Below are positions 23,974 to 25,386 of a stretch of DNA of 25,386 nt, one piece after another. A model generated the notes under the pieces. That model did no database searches and had not been told where the DNA came from. It was given only the letters and a program-made list of their open reading frames with translations. This DNA is from Clostridia bacterium (GTDB taxonomy: Bacteria > Bacillota_A > Clostridia > Christensenellales > Aristaeellaceae). Each line of letters starts with the position of its first letter. The stretch's first letter is position 1. The DNA lies in the NCBI GenBank assembly GCA_017481065.1, contig JAFUPT010000172.1:1-25386 (forward strand), in the 5' to 3' direction. A program made the translations under genes and the position numbers.

Positions 23974-25135
23974 GCTCTATACCGACGCCGGTTCCATGAG
24001 CCTCACCAAGCATGGGGAACAGCTCTGCGGCGATAATATTGAATTTCGCCTGAGCGACCATGTGTCCATCTGCGTGCTGGCGGATGGCCTCGGCAGCGGC
24101 GTAAAAGCGAATATCCTTGCCACGCTCACCTCCCAGATTCTGGCGACGATGAGCGAGGGCGGCATGTCCATCGAGGATTGCGTGGATACCATCGTGCGCA
24201 CCCTGCCCAAGTGCAGCGTGCGCCATGTGAATTATTCCACCTTCACCATCGTGAAAATCCGCGACCAGAAGTATGTGGAGCTCACCCGCTTCGATAATCC
24301 CCACACCGTTGTGCTGCGGAACGGCAAGAATTATGAATTCAAATACCATTCCCGCATGATCGAGGATAAGAAGATTTACTTTTCCGATTTTGAAGCCGAG
24401 GAGAATGATGTGGTGGTCGTCATGAGCGACGGCGCCATCTACGCCGGCCTCGGCGGCCTCTATCCCTTCGGCTGGGGCCGCGACAAGATCATCGAATACC
24501 TGGAGGCCCATTACCACAAGGATATGACGGCCAAGGGCATCGCCACGCTGCTGGCCCGGGAGTGCAACCGCCTCTACGAGGGCAAGCCCGGCGATGATAC
24601 CTCCTTTGCGGTCATGCGCCTGTGCCCCCGCGAGCATGTGAACCTGATGATCGGCCCGCCCTCTGCCATGAACCTGGATGATGCGATGGTGAACAAATTC
24701 TTCGCATCAGAGGGCATGCACATCGTGTGCGGCGGCTCCACAAACCGCATTGCGGCGCGCTACCTGGGCAAGGAGGTCTATGCATCCCTGGATTACGGCG
24801 AGAGCGACCTGCCGCCGGTCTACTCCCTGGAGGGCGTGGATTTGGCCACGGAGGGCGTTGTAACCATCTCCAAGGTGCTGGAGTATGCCCAGGAACACCT
24901 CGAGGGCAAGCAGCTCAACCCCGCCTGGAAGATGATTGACGACGGCGCTTCCCGCATCGCCCATGCCCTCTTTGAGCGTGCCACGGATGTGCATTTCTTC
25001 GTGGGCTGCGCCATCAATCCGGCCCACCAGAATCCCAATTTGCCCATCGCTTTCGGCGCGAAATTCCAGCTGATTGACCAGCTGAGCAAATGCCTTGAAA
25101 AGATGGGCAAGAAGGTAAGCGTGCGCTTCTATTAG
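23966..25135 (+). CDS. SpoIIE/PP2C-type protein phosphatase linked to the hydrogenase sensor
   Basis: This 389-residue protein has an N-terminal PP2C-like domain with the metal-binding aspartates Asp23 (GDN), Asp40 (LADGLGSG), Asp155 (VMSDGAI) and Asp210-Asp211 (PGDDTS). It should remove phosphate from Ser/Thr in a protein partner. Residues about 228-389 form a second region that I do not recognise; a marked stretch is HIVCGGSTNRIAARYLGK. Its ATG overlaps the sensor gene, so it is the likely output of the H2/redox sensor. Its target, such as an anti-sigma antagonist or a Ser/Thr kinase substrate, is not in the window. No convincing terminator follows before the tRNA promoter. Confidence 0.87.
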   Translation: MIELYTDAGSMSLTKHGEQLCGDNIEFRLSDHVSICVLADGLGSGVKANILATLTSQILATMSEGGMSIEDCVDTIVRTLPKCSVRHVNYSTFTIVKIRDQKYVELTRFDNPHTVVLRNGKNYEFKYHSRMIEDKKIYFSDFEAEENDVVVVMSDGAIYAGLGGLYPFGWGRDKIIEYLEAHYHKDMTAKGIATLLARECNRLYEGKPGDDTSFAVMRLCPREHVNLMIGPPSAMNLDDAMVNKFFASEGMHIVCGGSTNRIAARYLGKEVYASLDYGESDLPPVYSLEGVDLATEGVVTISKVLEYAQEHLEGKQLNPAWKMIDDGASRIAHALFERATDVHFFVGCAINPAHQNPNLPIAFGAKFQLIDQLSKCLEKMGKKVSVRFY

Positions 25136-25178
25136 ACGCCATCCACAAAATTTATTTCAGAAAAAGTGGAAAAAGGTG

Positions 25179-25207
25179 TTGACAAAAACGGAAAAATGGT
25201 GTATTAT
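25179..25207 (+). promoter_or_regulatory. Strong promoter of the tRNA-Val/tRNA-Asp unit
   Basis: A perfect TTGACA (25179-25184), a 17-base spacer and TATTAT (25202-25207) end 40 bases before tRNA-Val. The leader holds GTCGT (25215-25219) and a matching ACGAC (25235-25239) that may form a small stem. Confidence 0.85.
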
Positions 25208-25247
25208 ATACAAGTCGTCGCGAGTGAAACACAAACGACGAAAGCGT

Positions 25248-25323
25248 GGGAGCATAGCTCAGCTGGGAGAGCATCTGCCTTACAAGCAGAGGGTCACAGG
25301 TTCGAGCCCTGTTGTTCCCACCA
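25248..25323 (+). tRNA. tRNA-Val (anticodon TAC)
   Basis: The 76-base cloverleaf has acceptor GGGAGCA pairing with TGTTCCC and anticodon stem TCTGC/GCAGA with loop CTTACAA (anticodon TAC). The T-arm contains GGTTCGAGCC, and CCA is encoded at 25321-25323. Confidence 0.96.
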
Positions 25324-25326
25324 AAT

Positions 25327-25386
25327 GGTGCGGTAGTTCAGTTGGTTAGAATGCCAGCCTGTCACGCTGGAGGTCGAGGGTTCGAG
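25327..25386 (+). tRNA. tRNA-Asp (anticodon GTC), cut by the window end
   Basis: It starts GGTGCGG three bases after tRNA-Val. The anticodon stem CCAGC/GCTGG encloses the loop CTGTCAC (anticodon GTC). The window ends in the T-arm, so the acceptor 3' strand is not seen. Confidence 0.92.

Noticed and set aside
25142..25171. Terminator between the phosphatase gene and the tRNA promoter
   Set aside because: Only a five-base TCCAC/GTGGA match with a long loop and no T run is present, too weak to call.
1..25386. CRISPR arrays, insertion sequences, rRNA genes and riboswitches
   Set aside because: I saw no regularly spaced repeats, transposase genes, rRNA segments or recognisable riboswitch cores in the window.

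Overview
The window looks like the chromosome of a GC-rich, strictly anaerobic Gram-positive bacterium of the Clostridia. Supporting points are the gene order plsX-acpP-rnc-smc-ftsY, strong GGAGG-type ribosome sites, an HdrABC-Flx electron-transfer cluster, an [FeFe]-hydrogenase-type sensor and tRNAs with encoded CCA. The genus cannot be told from the sequence alone.

Positions 1-3107 are the right end of an integrated element. They are visibly more AT-rich than the rest. They carry a truncated, unrecognised minus-strand cargo gene, a small helix-turn-helix protein, a 100-residue hypothetical protein and a Tn916/phage-type tyrosine recombinase. The recombinase reads toward the 3' end of an intact tRNA-Arg(CCG), the probable attachment site. 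The other end of the element lies outside the window.

Positions 3446-11145 hold a housekeeping operon: plsX, acpP, rnc, smc, ftsY and a NahK-like sugar kinase, closed by a strong terminator. Compared with Bacillus, fabD and fabG are absent between plsX and acpP, and the kinase sits where ylxM-ffh would be.

Positions 11146-11386 are an AT-rich regulatory region with inverted and direct repeats around a promoter. From 11387 to 25135 run thirteen same-strand genes with short gaps or overlaps and no recognisable terminator between them. They encode a malate/lactate dehydrogenase-family enzyme with Arg at the substrate-specificity position (malate-type); HdrB, HdrC and HdrA; FlxD and three further Flx-type subunits; a fumarate-reductase-like iron-sulfur protein and flavoprotein; an AspT/SucE-type carboxylate carrier; and a thioredoxin-like [2Fe-2S] ferredoxin, a sensory [FeFe]-hydrogenase-like protein and a SpoIIE/PP2C phosphatase. 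The model, which is inference, is as follows. Oxaloacetate is reduced to malate, a fumarase encoded elsewhere makes fumarate, and a soluble fumarate reductase is fed by an NADH-linked Hdr-Flx complex. Succinate leaves by the AspT-like carrier, and an H2- or redox-sensing phosphatase module reports on electron pressure. This combination is the most interesting content of the window.

The window ends with a strong promoter driving tRNA-Val(TAC) and a truncated tRNA-Asp(GTC).
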